Below are positions 1 to 12,792 of a stretch of DNA of 13,501 nucleotides, piece after piece. The stretch spans positions 1 to 13,501 of the forward strand of contig JADGJH010000879.1 of assembly GCA_027596945.1 (NCBI GenBank), written 5' to 3'. A program made the translations under genes and the position numbers. The notes under the pieces were generated by a model. The model searched no databases. It saw nothing but the letters and a program-made list of their open reading frames with translations, and had not been told where the DNA came from. Source of the stretch: Physocladia obscura (Eukaryota > Chytridiomycota > Chytridiomycetes > Chytridiales > Chytriomycetaceae). Numbering within the stretch: position 1 is the stretch's first letter; every line of letters begins with the position of its first letter.

Positions 1-216
1 AATTATGAAATAAACTTGAAACCAAAACACTTCTGTTACAAATCCCATTAGCCACTTTGAACCTTCTGTTGTTTCATCCCTGCCTTCGGTTTCACAACAG
101 TAGGGATGGGTGCAATTGAAAAGCCATACCAATGGCTACTTTGTAAATTACCATACAATCAAAACCTTTGTCATGTATGATTGACAAACATATTTAGACT
201 GTGTAAAAAGTTGCCA

Positions 217-597
217 TCATAAGAGCAAGAAATTTTTGCTGTGGAACTTGTTGCTGTGTGCGAAACTGCAGTATTCCAATGCATGCTTCCTTTCATGTTC
301 TTCCCTCTTCTCTTGAGCCAACCTGTCCTGTACTTCAGTTTTTCCTGATACTCCAACTCAATCTCTCTGTATGCTCCTCCACCTCCATTTTTTCCTTTCT
401 TTTCTCCAAAATCTTAAGCTCTTTCTCCCTGTGGTGCTCCTCGTCACAAGGAGACTGCTGCATTTAAATACCCCCCAAGAAATTATCTGAGTCAATATGC
501 TGATCTTGCAGCTTACTTGATGTTCTGGATCAAACTTACATACATCTGAGAGATTGGTAGCTTCATTTTGCATGATTAAGAGACTGTAGATGAACAT
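217..597 (-). pseudogene. Glu/Lys-rich short coding stretch with frame breaks
   Basis: I do not recognise this gene. An ATG at 597 (or 573) opens 27 codons that end at a GTAAGC donor. A 59-nt intron (458-516) joins them in phase to an exon beginning QSPCDEEHHREKEL, which runs to a TGA at 335-337, giving 67 residues in total. The second exon is a highly charged, probable coiled-coil helix. Charged helix continues past the stop in other frames (ELEYQEKLK, then QDRLAQEKREEHERKHALE, ending with a TGA at 217-219). The simplest reading is one longer coiled-coil reading frame broken by about two small indels. Such Glu/Lys-rich tails occur in many unrelated proteins, including transposon-associated SANT/Myb proteins, so no function is assigned. 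It could also be a genuine 67-residue protein with chance charged codons downstream. Confidence 0.35.
458..516 (-). other. Predicted 59-nt intron in the Glu/Lys-rich gene
   Basis: Read on the minus strand, it starts with GTAAGC after a CAA codon and ends with a TTTAAATGCAG acceptor. Both flanks are in phase 0, and 59 nt is typical of introns in this window. It joins FDPEHQ to QSPCDEEHH. Confidence 0.45.
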
Positions 598-713
598 TTA
601 TGGCAAGTTTTTTATTATTAAAAAAGCGGATTTTTGTTGTTGGTCATTTTCAGAGGAAATCTGTTTTTTCCAGAGGGGCACTCAAATATTCTAAAATGTT
701 TGAGAAAAAAAAC

Positions 714-719
714 TTTATT
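714..719 (-). terminator. AATAAA polyadenylation signal of the 757-2809 gene
   Basis: TTTATT on the plus strand is AATAAA on the minus strand, 37 nt beyond the TAG stop at 757-759. This is the spacing expected for a fungal polyadenylation signal and supports the predicted 3' end of the gene. Confidence 0.55.
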
Positions 720-756
720 TAAATTGAAAATCAAACTCAAATCCACCAGAATAGTT

Positions 757-2809
757 CTAAAGTTTCTTCTTTTGTGGGGTTGCAACCACATCTAATGTGC
801 ATTTACCAACAACTTTTACACTATTCTTCCCCTTTCTCCATTTAATGGTGGCAATATGCTTTTTCATCCAACAACAATGTAACCGCAAGTTCCAAAAGGC
901 CCGAATCACATCACCAATATCAGCCATTTCATCATAAGTGGAAGGAATAAAGCCCTTTTTAATGGACAAAATTATGTACAACTCATAACCAACAAGATTA
1001 CAGGAAAAGATTTCAAATGAAAATTCTGTGTAATAAATTGTTCAGCTTTGTTGGAACATAAAAAATTGTATTTACAATACTAACCATAAAATAAAATCCC
1101 AAATGTTTGTACATGATGAACTTGAGGAGCATTGAGACCAACAACCAATGCATCAAGGGACAACCACATTCCTTTCAGAAGGACAAGAAATCAACAAAGC
1201 TTTTAAATTTCTGCACAAATCAAAAACATACCTTTAAATACTTTTCTCCTGTCTCTGACATACTTTGGATGTTTAGACACTGTTGGTCCAGCAACAATTT
1301 CACACACAACAATTTCAGAACCAAACCCAGCCAGAAGACCAGTTGAAAAGATACAATCTGTCTTTTGTCCACCTTGAATTCTCTGATTTGTATTACCACG
1401 ATTCAAGTGTGCCTTTGAAGATTGCAGTGATGTGTCACCCCTATTTTTGAATTTAATTCACAAATTCAATATGTACACCGAATAATTGCAATAAAATATG
1501 AACCATTGTGGTGGTGGAAAGGTAGTTTCTTCAAATAGTCGGTCAAGAAATAAGCTCACGTATCTAACAACATAAGTCCCCTCTGACATATTAGGCTCCA
1601 GGCTAGAGTTTGTTTTGAAGTAGCTAATGCTGTAAAGAAGGTAAACTTTGAAACTCTGAATTTCTTTTGGAAACTCACAATCTTTCCAGTATATAAAAAA
1701 TGTACTGATTAACATGGGACAAACTGAGTGGAGCAACTTTTTTCAAATACAAGATAGAATCATATATATCAGGCTGCAATGAACTGTCAAGGAAATCCTC
1801 CCCCTCACCCAAACCTGCAGATGCAATATCAAACTGACTCTAAAAAAATAAATAAATCGTAATTTATAAGAAACAAACAGACCTTGCAATAAGAAATAAT
1901 CTCTGACTTTTCATTCTCATTAAATATGCATGCCGTCATATCAATAATATTGTAGTGGGATAGATTTTTATGGTCTTTCGACTGCTGCAAGAACTTCTCT
2001 CGGGCATTCACCCCATTTTTGAAGCAAAAGTCATCTGTATGAAAAATAAATGCTGTTGCTGTTTCAAGATGCTCATTGTTCGTACTGCCTTCGGGATTTT
2101 CTTCATTTTCATCATCAGTGTCGGCACTTTCATAGTCGTCATATTCATTCACTTGGTTTTTGTTAATTATGTTGTTGATTCCAGAGACTGTGCAACCAGA
2201 AGATGCAGAAGCTAATCAGTTGGATGTTAAAGCTAAGTAAGTATTTGATGAGTGAAGAGGGTTGGTCAAGTGGAGGGGGTTACTCAAACCAAAGAATGGG
2301 CTAACGATAGGCTGACCCTTCAATGGATGGGGCGTAGATAAATTTTGAGCTTCCATTCGTGACTGCTTGTTTTCTTGAAGTCTTTGGTCATTGCCAGTAT
2401 GCAACACTCTCTTTGAACTCTTGTTTTGGATTTCCCTGTGGAGATCATTTTGATGAATATGTGATTTAGTTTTAACAGTTTGCGCCAACTTTTCTTGCTG
2501 TTGAAACCACTGTTTTATCTCGTCTGTAATTGGATTTGGCACTCTAGAGTAAAAAAGGTTGGCATTGCTGAGAACAGAATACTATTCGACTTACGTTATA
2601 TCCCAGACTTTTTTGATGTTTTGAACGTATCTATTGCTCCAGATTCGCAGACCAGTTTTGACCACATCAACAATGTCGATGTGCAGACTCATTTCCTTTA
2701 AATATTGCCCAAATGCCGGTCTTATCATCTGAGTAGTTTTCTTCTCCCAGAAGTCTGCGCTGAACTGTGCAGAGGCGGCACTGAACGGTGCGGACACTTC
2801 TGCAAACAT
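757..2809 (-). CDS. Orphan fungal protein, 549 aa, eight exons (WGDT-type family)
   Basis: Function unknown. Exons, in order of transcription: 2809-2595, 2543-2290, 2211-1883, 1839-1679, 1629-1504, 1440-1232, 1171-1085 and 1025-757. They total 1650 nt, and splice phases agree at all seven junctions. The first intron has a GTAAGT donor; the second (2212-2289) removes an in-frame TGA and is the least certain. The N-terminus (MFAEVSAPFSAASAQF) is followed by a helical region, a Gln-rich linker and an acidic patch near residues 180-195 (EYDDYESADTDDENEEN). The conserved-looking core begins near residue 330 (SEGTYVVRYVSLFLDRLFEE), then PPPQWGDT, GGQKTDCIF, SEIVVCEIVAG, KGMWLSLDAL and HVQTFGILFY. 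The C-terminus is basic (PQKKKL). From memory, the order of SE..Y, WGDT, a K.D strand, an E-rich strand and a TFGIL strand matches large orphan families in Mucoromycota. The core could be a decayed nuclease-like fold, but the usual E-x-K lysine is absent; that is inference. Confidence 0.72.
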
Positions 2810-2850
2810 AAGTCAAAAATTTTCAAAAAAAAAAATGAACCAAAATGATT

Positions 2851-3650
2851 GCTCGTTTGGTTGAATTTATTCAACGAAACTTATCCGCAGAGCCCTTCGT
2901 GCCTTTGTAGATTCAACCCAGAGCTCTTCGTACCTCTGCATATTCGACCCTTCGTGCTCGTTTTGGTTGCATTAATTCAAAGGAACCAATCTGCAGAGCC
3001 CTTCGTGCCTCTGTCGATCCGACCTTTGCACTTGTTTGTATCTATTCAACCAAAACAATCTGCAGAGCCCTTCGTGCCTCTGCAGATTTGACCCTTCGTG
3101 CTCGTTTTAGTTGCATTAATTCAAAGGAACCAATCTGCCGAGCCCTTCGTGCCTCTGTAGATCTGACCTTTGCACTTGTTTGTATCAATCCAACCAAAAC
3201 AATCTGCAGAGCCCTTCGTGCCTCTGCAGATTTGACCCTTCGTGCTCGTTTTGGTTGAATTTATTCAATGAAACTAATCTGCAGAGCCCTTCGCGCCTTT
3301 GTAGATTCAACCCAGAGCTCTTCGTACCTCTGCATATTCGACCCTTCGTGCTCGTTTTGGTTGCATTAATTCAAAGGAACCAATCTGCAGAGCCCTTCGT
3401 GCCTCTGTCGATTTGACCTTTGCACTTGCTTGTATCAATCCAACCAAAACAATCCGCAGAGACCTTCGTGTCTCTGCAGATTTGACCCTTCGTGCTCGTT
3501 TTGGTTGAATTTATTCAACGAAACTTATCTGCAGAGCCCTTTGTGTATCTACAAATTCAACTGTTTGCGCTCGTTTTGGTTGCATTTATTCAACCAAAAC
3601 AATCTACAGAGCCCTTTGTGTCTTTGTAGATTCAAACCATCTCACTTGTT
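2851..3650. repeat. Hairpin-forming minisatellite array, units of 105/106, 144 and 75 bp
   Basis: Each unit starts with GCTCGTTTTGGTTG (first copy one T shorter). Starts fall at 2851, 2956, 3100, 3244, 3350, 3494 and 3569, giving periods of 105, 144, 144, 106, 144 and 75 bp. The 144-bp type is two diverged copies of a roughly 72-bp monomer; the 106-bp type has an internal duplication of a cassette of about 32 bp. Two dyads recur. AATCTGCAGAG and CTCTGCAGATT (11-bp perfect arms, 10-nt loop) occur at 3057-3088 and 3201-3232, with near copies elsewhere. GTTTTGGTTG and CAACCAAAAC (10-bp perfect arms, 8-nt loop) occur at 3573-3600. The forward frame stays open over long parts of the array, but the unit lengths are not all multiples of three and the frame drifts, so I do not call a protein. 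The array begins about 40 bp upstream of the minus-strand ATG at 2809. Confidence 0.9.
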
Positions 3651-4587
3651 TTGGTTTTTGTATGTAACACCAATCTTGTATTCTGCTTTTGTTCATCATA
3701 TTCAAGGTAGTTTACATGTGATATTAATCTCTCGCACAACAATTAACTTATTTGCACACCAATTTCCTGTAGTTTCTTTTCTCTACGTCTGCGACGAACT
3801 TCAAATCTTTTTTGCAAACACGAAAGATTTCAAGGCGGCGTTTCGCCAGTTTAAACAAATGTGTCATTTTTCATCTGACGACTCATTATTTTCGTTATTT
3901 TAATAAATAGTTGTTCACAAAAGTTTTTCGATTTGAAACTGCGTTTAAAATTGATTGTTATAATCTAACTACAGCACAGTCTTAAAACACAGGTGACAAA
4001 CTTCTTCAAAATTTTGAAAGAGCAATTTCCTTAAAAAATTTGACATGTAGTTAGGTTCTTATTTTGCTTCGCTGATGTAAAATTTTACAGCAATATTATT
4101 GATTCAATTCCAACGGTCGAAATTCAAGAAATATGCCGCTTTCGATAAATTTGAGTCAGCGTTATATTGAAAATTATCGGGATTTTCCTGCGCTTTATTC
4201 TTACCACTGTTGCTGTACAATATTTCGTCGTCTCCAGTAGGAAGAATGTGTGACAAGACTGATCAGGACGGTTCGCAAAGACGTTGACGTCAATCGAATA
4301 TTATCCGTCTGATGTTTGCATTGAATCTCATATATCAGACAAGCTACGTCGATGTTGTTATTGATTCGATATTTCCTGGTAAACAAATCGAATCTTTCAA
4401 GTTTCGTGGACTGACGAATGTGGTGATGGAAATTGCGCCTGGATTTTGAATGCAAAAGTGGCATTTTGCAATGTCTTTACCATGTGCCATACATGGGTTT
4501 GTTATTTGTGACACAAAGATTTTTCAATTTTAGTCCGACAAAGTTCAAAATGGTTTGTTCAGTAGCACTGAACCTTGTTGAAGCATC
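3651..4587. other. AT-rich spacer, no convincing gene
   Basis: This lies between two divergent genes, so it should hold the Pkc1 promoter. No tRNA, conserved domain or repeat was recognised. A minus-strand open frame at 4201-4464 could encode 87 basic residues (MPLLHSKSRRNFHHHIRQ at its start), and its TAA is followed after only 1 nt by AATAAA (plus-strand TTTATT at 4194-4199). I find no homology or splice support for it, so it is noted here rather than called as a gene. Confidence 0.5.
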
Positions 4588-4670
4588 ATGGGAGAGGGAG
4601 CGAGCGATCATGCAAATGACGGGCGAGTGAAGAAAAGTGCAAATATTGAGGAACTTTTGAGAGAAATAGC

Positions 4671-4674
<4 letters not shown>
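4588..4674 (+). other. Upstream ORF or alternative first exon of the Pkc1 gene
   Basis: An ATG opens 28 codons (MGEGASDHANDGR, then KKSANIEELLREIA) ending at a TGA that overlaps the ATG at 4671 in the arrangement ATGA. If translation of Pkc1 starts at 4671, this is an upstream ORF with a start-stop overlap. Alternatively, it is the true first exon: a GTGAAG donor at 4627 is in phase 0 and would join DGR to VGPED through a 117-nt intron, longer than most here. The sequence alone does not decide. Confidence 0.4.
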
Positions 4675-8376
<3,702 letters not shown>

Positions 8377-8468
8377 GCTGGACATCAGCACAGTCGCTCA
8401 TGAATGAACTGCTGATATTTTTCCAAATTGAATACATCTTGGTTTTGTAGTTAAAAAACAAAGCAAAA

Positions 8469-8474
8469 AATAAA
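8469..8474 (+). terminator. AATAAA polyadenylation signal in the Pkc1-SVF1 gap
   Basis: AATAAA lies 93 nt after the Pkc1 stop and only 10 nt before the SVF1 ATG. If it is used, cleavage of the Pkc1 transcript would fall inside the SVF1 coding region, so the two transcripts would overlap. It may instead be a chance A-rich motif in the SVF1 leader. Confidence 0.35.
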
Positions 8475-8484
8475 AGCTTCAAAA

Positions 8485-9835
8485 ATGAGCAGTTGGTTTT
8501 CTTCGGCACCTGTATTGCCATTCCCAGCCGAGCCGGTTGTTCGCGTTGTAGATCCCGTTGCAAGCACAGTTGCAACTTCACCGCCACTTGCGATAAACAG
8601 TCTTGTTGCATCACCCGATGACTTTAAGTGGCGAACGAATGTTCCTTCAGCGACTGAGGCGTTTACTTTCTATTTAACCCTGTCTAATGGAACTTATATT
8701 CTTGCGCAGGTTCTTGAGTTTTTCAATTAGATATAAAAACTTTACTGAAATCTGCCACATCTTATTCTCCTAGATGGTTTATTCGGCGGTTGGCCTGTCG
8801 CCGTCAGTTCAGGTGACGATTTTTGTCTCCAAATTGGCGCTGAAACACCCAATTGACTTCTCAGCAACAAAAATAATAGCCAAATAATAACCCTTGTGTA
8901 CTTAAAACCAGATGACGCTACGCATGTATAATTCAGACAAGACAAAATACGCATCGACGCTATCGCCATCAATGTCGAGCTTCAAGGTATCCGACGACAA
9001 ACTTTCAGTTGCATGCGAACAGATGCAGTTTACATACAATTCAACAACGCGCGGATATACGCTTGTGTTTGACCTCGGAGTAGATGTCGCTGCAGTCAAA
9101 GTTGTTTTAACGCCGACCGACGCGCCTTTTAAAGTCAATAACGGCCGATTGCCTTTTGGAACGAAAGACTCAGATGGATTTGTAGACGCTGCATTTTACC
9201 CGCGCCATGAAGCGAAAGGAACTGTTTCTTTTGAAGGAAGCACGACAAATGTTGTGGGATGGGGCAGTTCTAGTCATGTCGTGCAATGCAAGCCGCAGGT
9301 TCCTGCAAAATGGAATTTTGTTAATCTTCAGAACGAAAAGGACGCTATCATGTTGTATGAGGTATATTTTAATTTGATTTATTTTGACACGTTATTTTGC
9401 TTCTTATTTTTTCTTTATTAGTTTGACCTTCCAAAAGGTGCCAAATGCACAAGTATCGGAGCTGTGATTCGAAATGGACGGACAATTGCTGTGACAACAA
9501 CAAACCGCAGCGTGCATGTGCAAAAGCAAAATGACTCGAAATTTAGCGGATATGATGTTCCAACGCAGCTTTTTATTGTTTTGATTGGTAAAACTCAAGA
9601 CTCGGGAGAAGATGTGCACGTTGAAATTTCGATTGTTCAAAAGAATTTGTTGGATGCCATTGACGTTTTGGCGCAGCTTCCGTATTTGCTTAAAGTCTTT
9701 ATTCAGACGTTCATCACTGCTCCGTATGTTTATCAGTGGTACGAAGATGTTTCGGCCAAAGTCACCATTGGCAAAGATTCTTTCACGGTTGATGGAAAAG
9801 CCTTCATTGAGTGTGCATTTTTGTTGAAGGAATAA
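8485..9835 (+). CDS. SVF1: Survival factor Svf1, lipocalin-like ceramide carrier
   Basis: Svf1 is a fungal protein with two lipocalin-like domains. In yeast it is needed for survival of oxidative stress and for sphingolipid metabolism, and is reported to move ceramide between ER and Golgi. Exons 8485-8709, 8774-8812 (39 nt), 8912-9361 and 9422-9835 give 375 aa with phase 0 at every junction. Introns are 64, 99 and 60 nt. Landmarks: a Trp/Phe-bearing N-terminus (MSSWFSSAPVLPF) comparable to the yeast membrane-binding helix; DDFKWRTNVPSATEAFTFYL; VQMTLRMYNSDK (the strand that fixes the 8813-8911 intron); FYPRHEAKGTVSFEG; CKPQVPAKWNFVNLQNEKDA, which matches the family's conserved HALQ.MKPH..A.RWNFVNFQ segment; and a C-terminal PYVYQWYED and FIECAFLLKE. 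The stop is TAA. It is shorter than the 481-aa yeast protein. The gene starts 108 bp after the Pkc1 stop on the same strand. Confidence 0.87.
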
Positions 9836-10400
9836 CTTACATCTACTTGAAAGTATTGGCGTGTTTTTTATTTTTTATTTTTTTCTCATTCCGAGTTGTC
9901 AATAAAGTCAATTCACTGGAAATGCATAATGCTCTACTTGTCATTCAGCTGTTTTTAATTTCAATTTTTTTTTTAAATTATCAATTTTAATTAAATAAGG
10001 ACGACCATTTTGCTTGAAAAAATAATGTGTTTATCATCAACAAATGTGCAAACTAAATTTCCAAAATTTCTTCTTGTTGGAACCATTCACAAATAATCAT
10101 ACATATAAAGTACTAGAATACAAAGTTAATTCAACATTGACTAAATTGGATATCCTATTTTGGATCAAATAAACCAGCGATTGAGGTTACTGAATTTTTG
10201 ATCGTGGGTTTCATGTGATGAACGAACCATCAGATAACTAAAGAGAAAATGAATTAACACGCACGAATAGTCCATACAAACTTAACAGCATTAAAAAGTA
10301 TGTATTTTTTCACTATTGAATGAATTTAGCAGAGAGTGTCTAATAAAAAAACGGTATCATATGCTCTCCTATACACTACTCCTGTAGGTTGACGTAAACA
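9836..10400. other. AT-rich spacer after SVF1
   Basis: Holds the SVF1 3' end, with T-rich tracts and an AATAAA at 9901-9906, and then about 490 bp in which I see no long open frame, repeat or RNA gene on either strand. Confidence 0.6.
9901..9906 (+). terminator. AATAAA polyadenylation signal of SVF1
   Basis: AATAAA sits 66 nt beyond the TAA stop, after a run of T-rich sequence, at a normal distance for a fungal 3' end. Confidence 0.55.
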
Positions 10401-10500
10401 TTCTCAAGTAGCACCCAAACATCGCCGTGTAGTTCGCGCGCTGTGAACTGTACATGCGGCTCTGCTTTCCGCTGAATTATTCTGCCACCCCACCAGCCGT

Positions 10501-11175
10501 GTGTCTGTATATGCACCGCTGTCGCCAGCAAACGTAACCAGAGACAAACGCAATATGAACATATATACCGTTTGTCTCGATATGCTTGGCACCCGCGTCA
10601 ATGCCGACGCTGCCACCACGACCAGCGGTGCGTTTCCCTACTCGAGTCGGTCATTCAGCTATTCGGCCAAGAGCAAAATGATGCGTGAAAGCTGAACGAT
10701 TTTGTGAACACTTTTTCGATGACAAAAAATTTGCAGATGCTGTCACGCCACTGCAATATGCAAGCATTTTCGTGTTCCGGCTGTGCTGACACAACGGAAG
10801 CTCAATGGCGGCATGTTGCGCCAGCAAGCCCTGACAGAATAGTGCCGCGTTACATCGCCCCGCCTTTTTGTCAGAGAGTCCCTGGATATTGCACGCGCGC
10901 GCCGTGCTGCTACCGAACGTATTGCTGCGGACTCGCTTGCTTCAAGCAAGATTGATGCAGATGGCTGGACGTCAACATCTGCCAACAAGTCATACCCGCG
11001 AATTATCTCAACGAATCACAAAAATTTTACACATAGTTTATATACTACAACCGAAAATAGCAGTTCTCTAGAAAATTGCAAAGGAGTTCATAACTATCTC
11101 TTCAAGCGTTGCACCGAGCGTCGAGCTAGTTTCTTCTCCAAAAGTTTAGTATGTTCCGCAAATCAAAACGAATGA
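10501..11175 (+). pseudogene. Unidentified coding remnant, frame-mosaic, GC-richer
   Basis: I cannot name this gene. The stretch is visibly richer in G and C than its surroundings, with many GCC, GCG and CGC triplets, and reads like protein in successive frames. Near 10521-10695 one frame gives RDKRNMNIYTVCLDMLGTR and then AFPYSSRSFSYSAKSK. Near 10697-10785 another gives FCEHFFDDKKFADAVTPLQY. From 10786 a third gives LTQRKLNGGMLRQQALTE, a TAG at 10840-10842, and then an ATG-less open frame to the TGA at 11173-11175, with VTSPRLFVRESLDIARARR and AATERIAADSLASSKIDADG. The last part is Arg/Ala-rich and probably helical. Continuity of style across frames suggests one gene with several indels and a nonsense change. 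Introns could explain some of the shifts, but I found no convincing set. Protein identity and reading direction remain inferred. Confidence 0.4.
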
Positions 11176-11928
11176 AAAACGAATGATTATTCGCATTGTT
11201 GATTCTACGAAAACTGTTCCAAAATTAGTTTTGAAAGATTTGCCAAAGCTTGACTACCAAGAAACAAAACTATTTGAGTCAATTGTTGTTTCAGCTCCAA
11301 AGTTCCCATCAAAATGCCACTTTTCGTGTCTTCCTTACGAAATTATGCTACAAATATTGAATATGCTTCCAGTTCAATCCTAATTACTCTCTGAAAACAC
11401 AAAATATTTTTACATTGCCACAAAAAACAGCTATCTTTGGAGAAATTTCTACAACTCGTTGGATTCAAAACTAGAGATGAAAATTTTTTCGATTGGTGAT
11501 TGGAAGCACGTTTATACACTTTAAATGAATGGAATAATTCAAGATTTGAGGTACTTACACCGGAAAATCTCGTTTGAAGAGGAAATGTTAAACAAATGAT
11601 CAAAAATTTTATAATGTTAATCGAGCTAGTATTCGTATTCACATCTGGAGTGCCATTAAAGGTGGAGACGATATTTTTGTTTGTATTTCACCCCCAGGAT
11701 TGAGTAGCTCTCTACTGCAAAGATATACCGAAAAACTTCAAATTTGAGTTCCAGTTGATTTTCGCACGGATTGATTCAAATAACTGTGCAAGGGTTTTTA
11801 TTCAACGGCGATTTGACACAGTGGCGATATAATCGTGGCAACAACGGGACACGGGTAATAGAGTATCTGTCAGTGTGAAAATGCCTGATGCAGTGCAAAA
11901 ACTTGTTTTTGTGATGAGTTCATTTTAA
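11151..11928 (+). pseudogene. Decayed F-box protein gene
   Basis: F-box proteins bind Skp1 through an F-box of about 45 residues and recruit substrates to SCF ubiquitin ligases. From ATG 11183 one frame reads through LPYEIMLQILNMLPVQS, meets TAA at 11381-11383, and continues in the same frame as LLSENTKYFYIATKNSYLWR and NFYNSLDS. Together these reproduce the F-box pattern LP.EI...IL..LP...L..LS...K.FY......LWR.FY. Two further in-frame stops follow (TAA 11522-11524, TGA 11597-11599). Protein-like segments continue in other frames (RIHIWSAIKGGDDIFVCISP; KFEFQLIFARIDSNNCARVF; MPDAVQKLVFVMSSF to TAA 11926-11928). An upstream ATG at 11151 encodes MFRKSKRMKNE before a stop and may be the original start in a shifted frame. 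At least five lesions make a functional product unlikely. The partner and substrate are unknown. Confidence 0.65.
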
Positions 11929-12300
11929 TTTTGAACCTCAATTCTGTTTGTTGATTGTCTCTTTTTTTTTTTTTTTTTTATTTTTTTATTGTTTTGGGTG
12001 GCGTTCACCCACTGTTTGTTGCTTTTAATTTGAGTGGTTCAAAGTGGAGAGAAATCAAATGTCTTGTCTCCGGTTTTGCTTGGCAGGCATTTAGTTTTTG
12101 GGGAATTTTCAACCAATGAAATTATCCATAAATTTACGATATTCTCACGATATCAGGTCTACAACACGCATGAATAACATTGCTTAAAACAATTGCCTCC
12201 TGCAGCGAGGATTAATAACGTAATAAACAGAACATTGGCACAACAATACCGAACACCCTTCATTTACACGAGGAACCACCAGTGACACCGTGAACGCAAC
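11929..12300. other. Spacer with an 18-T run and a small hairpin
   Basis: Contains an uninterrupted run of 18 T at 11962-11979, followed by TGGGTG and CACCCA (6-bp arms, 5-nt loop, 11995-12011). No open frame with recognisable content was found. If the carrier gene at 12314 has an upstream first exon or promoter it should lie here, but I could not place one. Confidence 0.5.
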
Positions 12301-12719
12301 ATCTGTTCAACGAATGATTTCTGCCGCTGTTGGAGTCACAATAGTTCGATAAAGATATTCGACGCAAGACAGCGCTTCAATGTATACGCGAGAATAAACT
12401 ATTTGGGGGTAATGGGAGCGTGAAGTTGGGGTTGCAAGCGACATCTGATATGCGGCCGATAACAAGAACGTTTGGAGAATTTGTACGGATTGCACATTAT
12501 GAAGGTGTGCGAAGGGTTGGCTCCTGCACTGTGAGCTTTATACATTTGTATATATATTTTTTGTCAACGTTTGTTTGTATCAAACCAGCGCGATGCAAGC
12601 ACCATGAACTATTTTGTATTACATTGGATACGAGGAAATTCGAAACTCTCTCTCGTCGCGATTTTCTGAATTTGGAGCCAACTTTTATGGACCATTATTT
12701 ACAGGAATGATTGCAAAAA

Positions 12720-12792
12720 GTAAAGAATCACTTTTTTAATTTTATTCATATTTTTTCCATCGGCTAAAAACGCCACTGTTTTTTTTTTTCAG
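12720..12792 (+). other. Carrier gene intron, 73 nt
   Basis: GTAAAG donor and a T-rich acceptor ending TTTCAG. It is phase 1 on both sides, turning the split codon into ACT (Thr) between MIAK and CTTITISPLEL. Continuity of the carrier alignment across it makes this the best-supported intron of the gene. Confidence 0.75.

Noticed and set aside
75..108. Inverted repeat CATCCCT and AGGGATG with a 20-nt spacer, as a possible transposon end
   Set aside because: Seven-base arms are expected by chance in a window of this size; no matching second end or target-site duplication was seen.
2849..3903. Long forward open frames through the repeat array (peptides such as NQSAEPFVPL repeated)
   Set aside because: Unit lengths are not consistently multiples of three, the repeat peptide changes frame between units, and there is no start context, splice support or domain. 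The open frames follow from a repeat that lacks stop triplets.
4201..4464. Minus-strand 87-residue basic ORF with AATAAA just after its stop
   Set aside because: No recognisable domain and no splice structure; an ORF this size is expected by chance. The polyadenylation motif may be coincidental in AT-rich DNA.
10404..10988. Minus-strand open frames over the GC-richer island
   Set aside because: They lack recognisable motifs and splice signals and overlap better protein-like signal on the plus strand; probably shadows caused by fewer stop triplets in GC-rich DNA.
11183..11599. TAA reassigned as a sense codon, because the F-box frame continues through two TAAs
   Set aside because: About 1800 codons of the intact genes (orphan gene, Pkc1, SVF1) contain no in-frame TAA or TAG, and SVF1 ends at a TAA in the expected place. 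Pseudogenisation is simpler.
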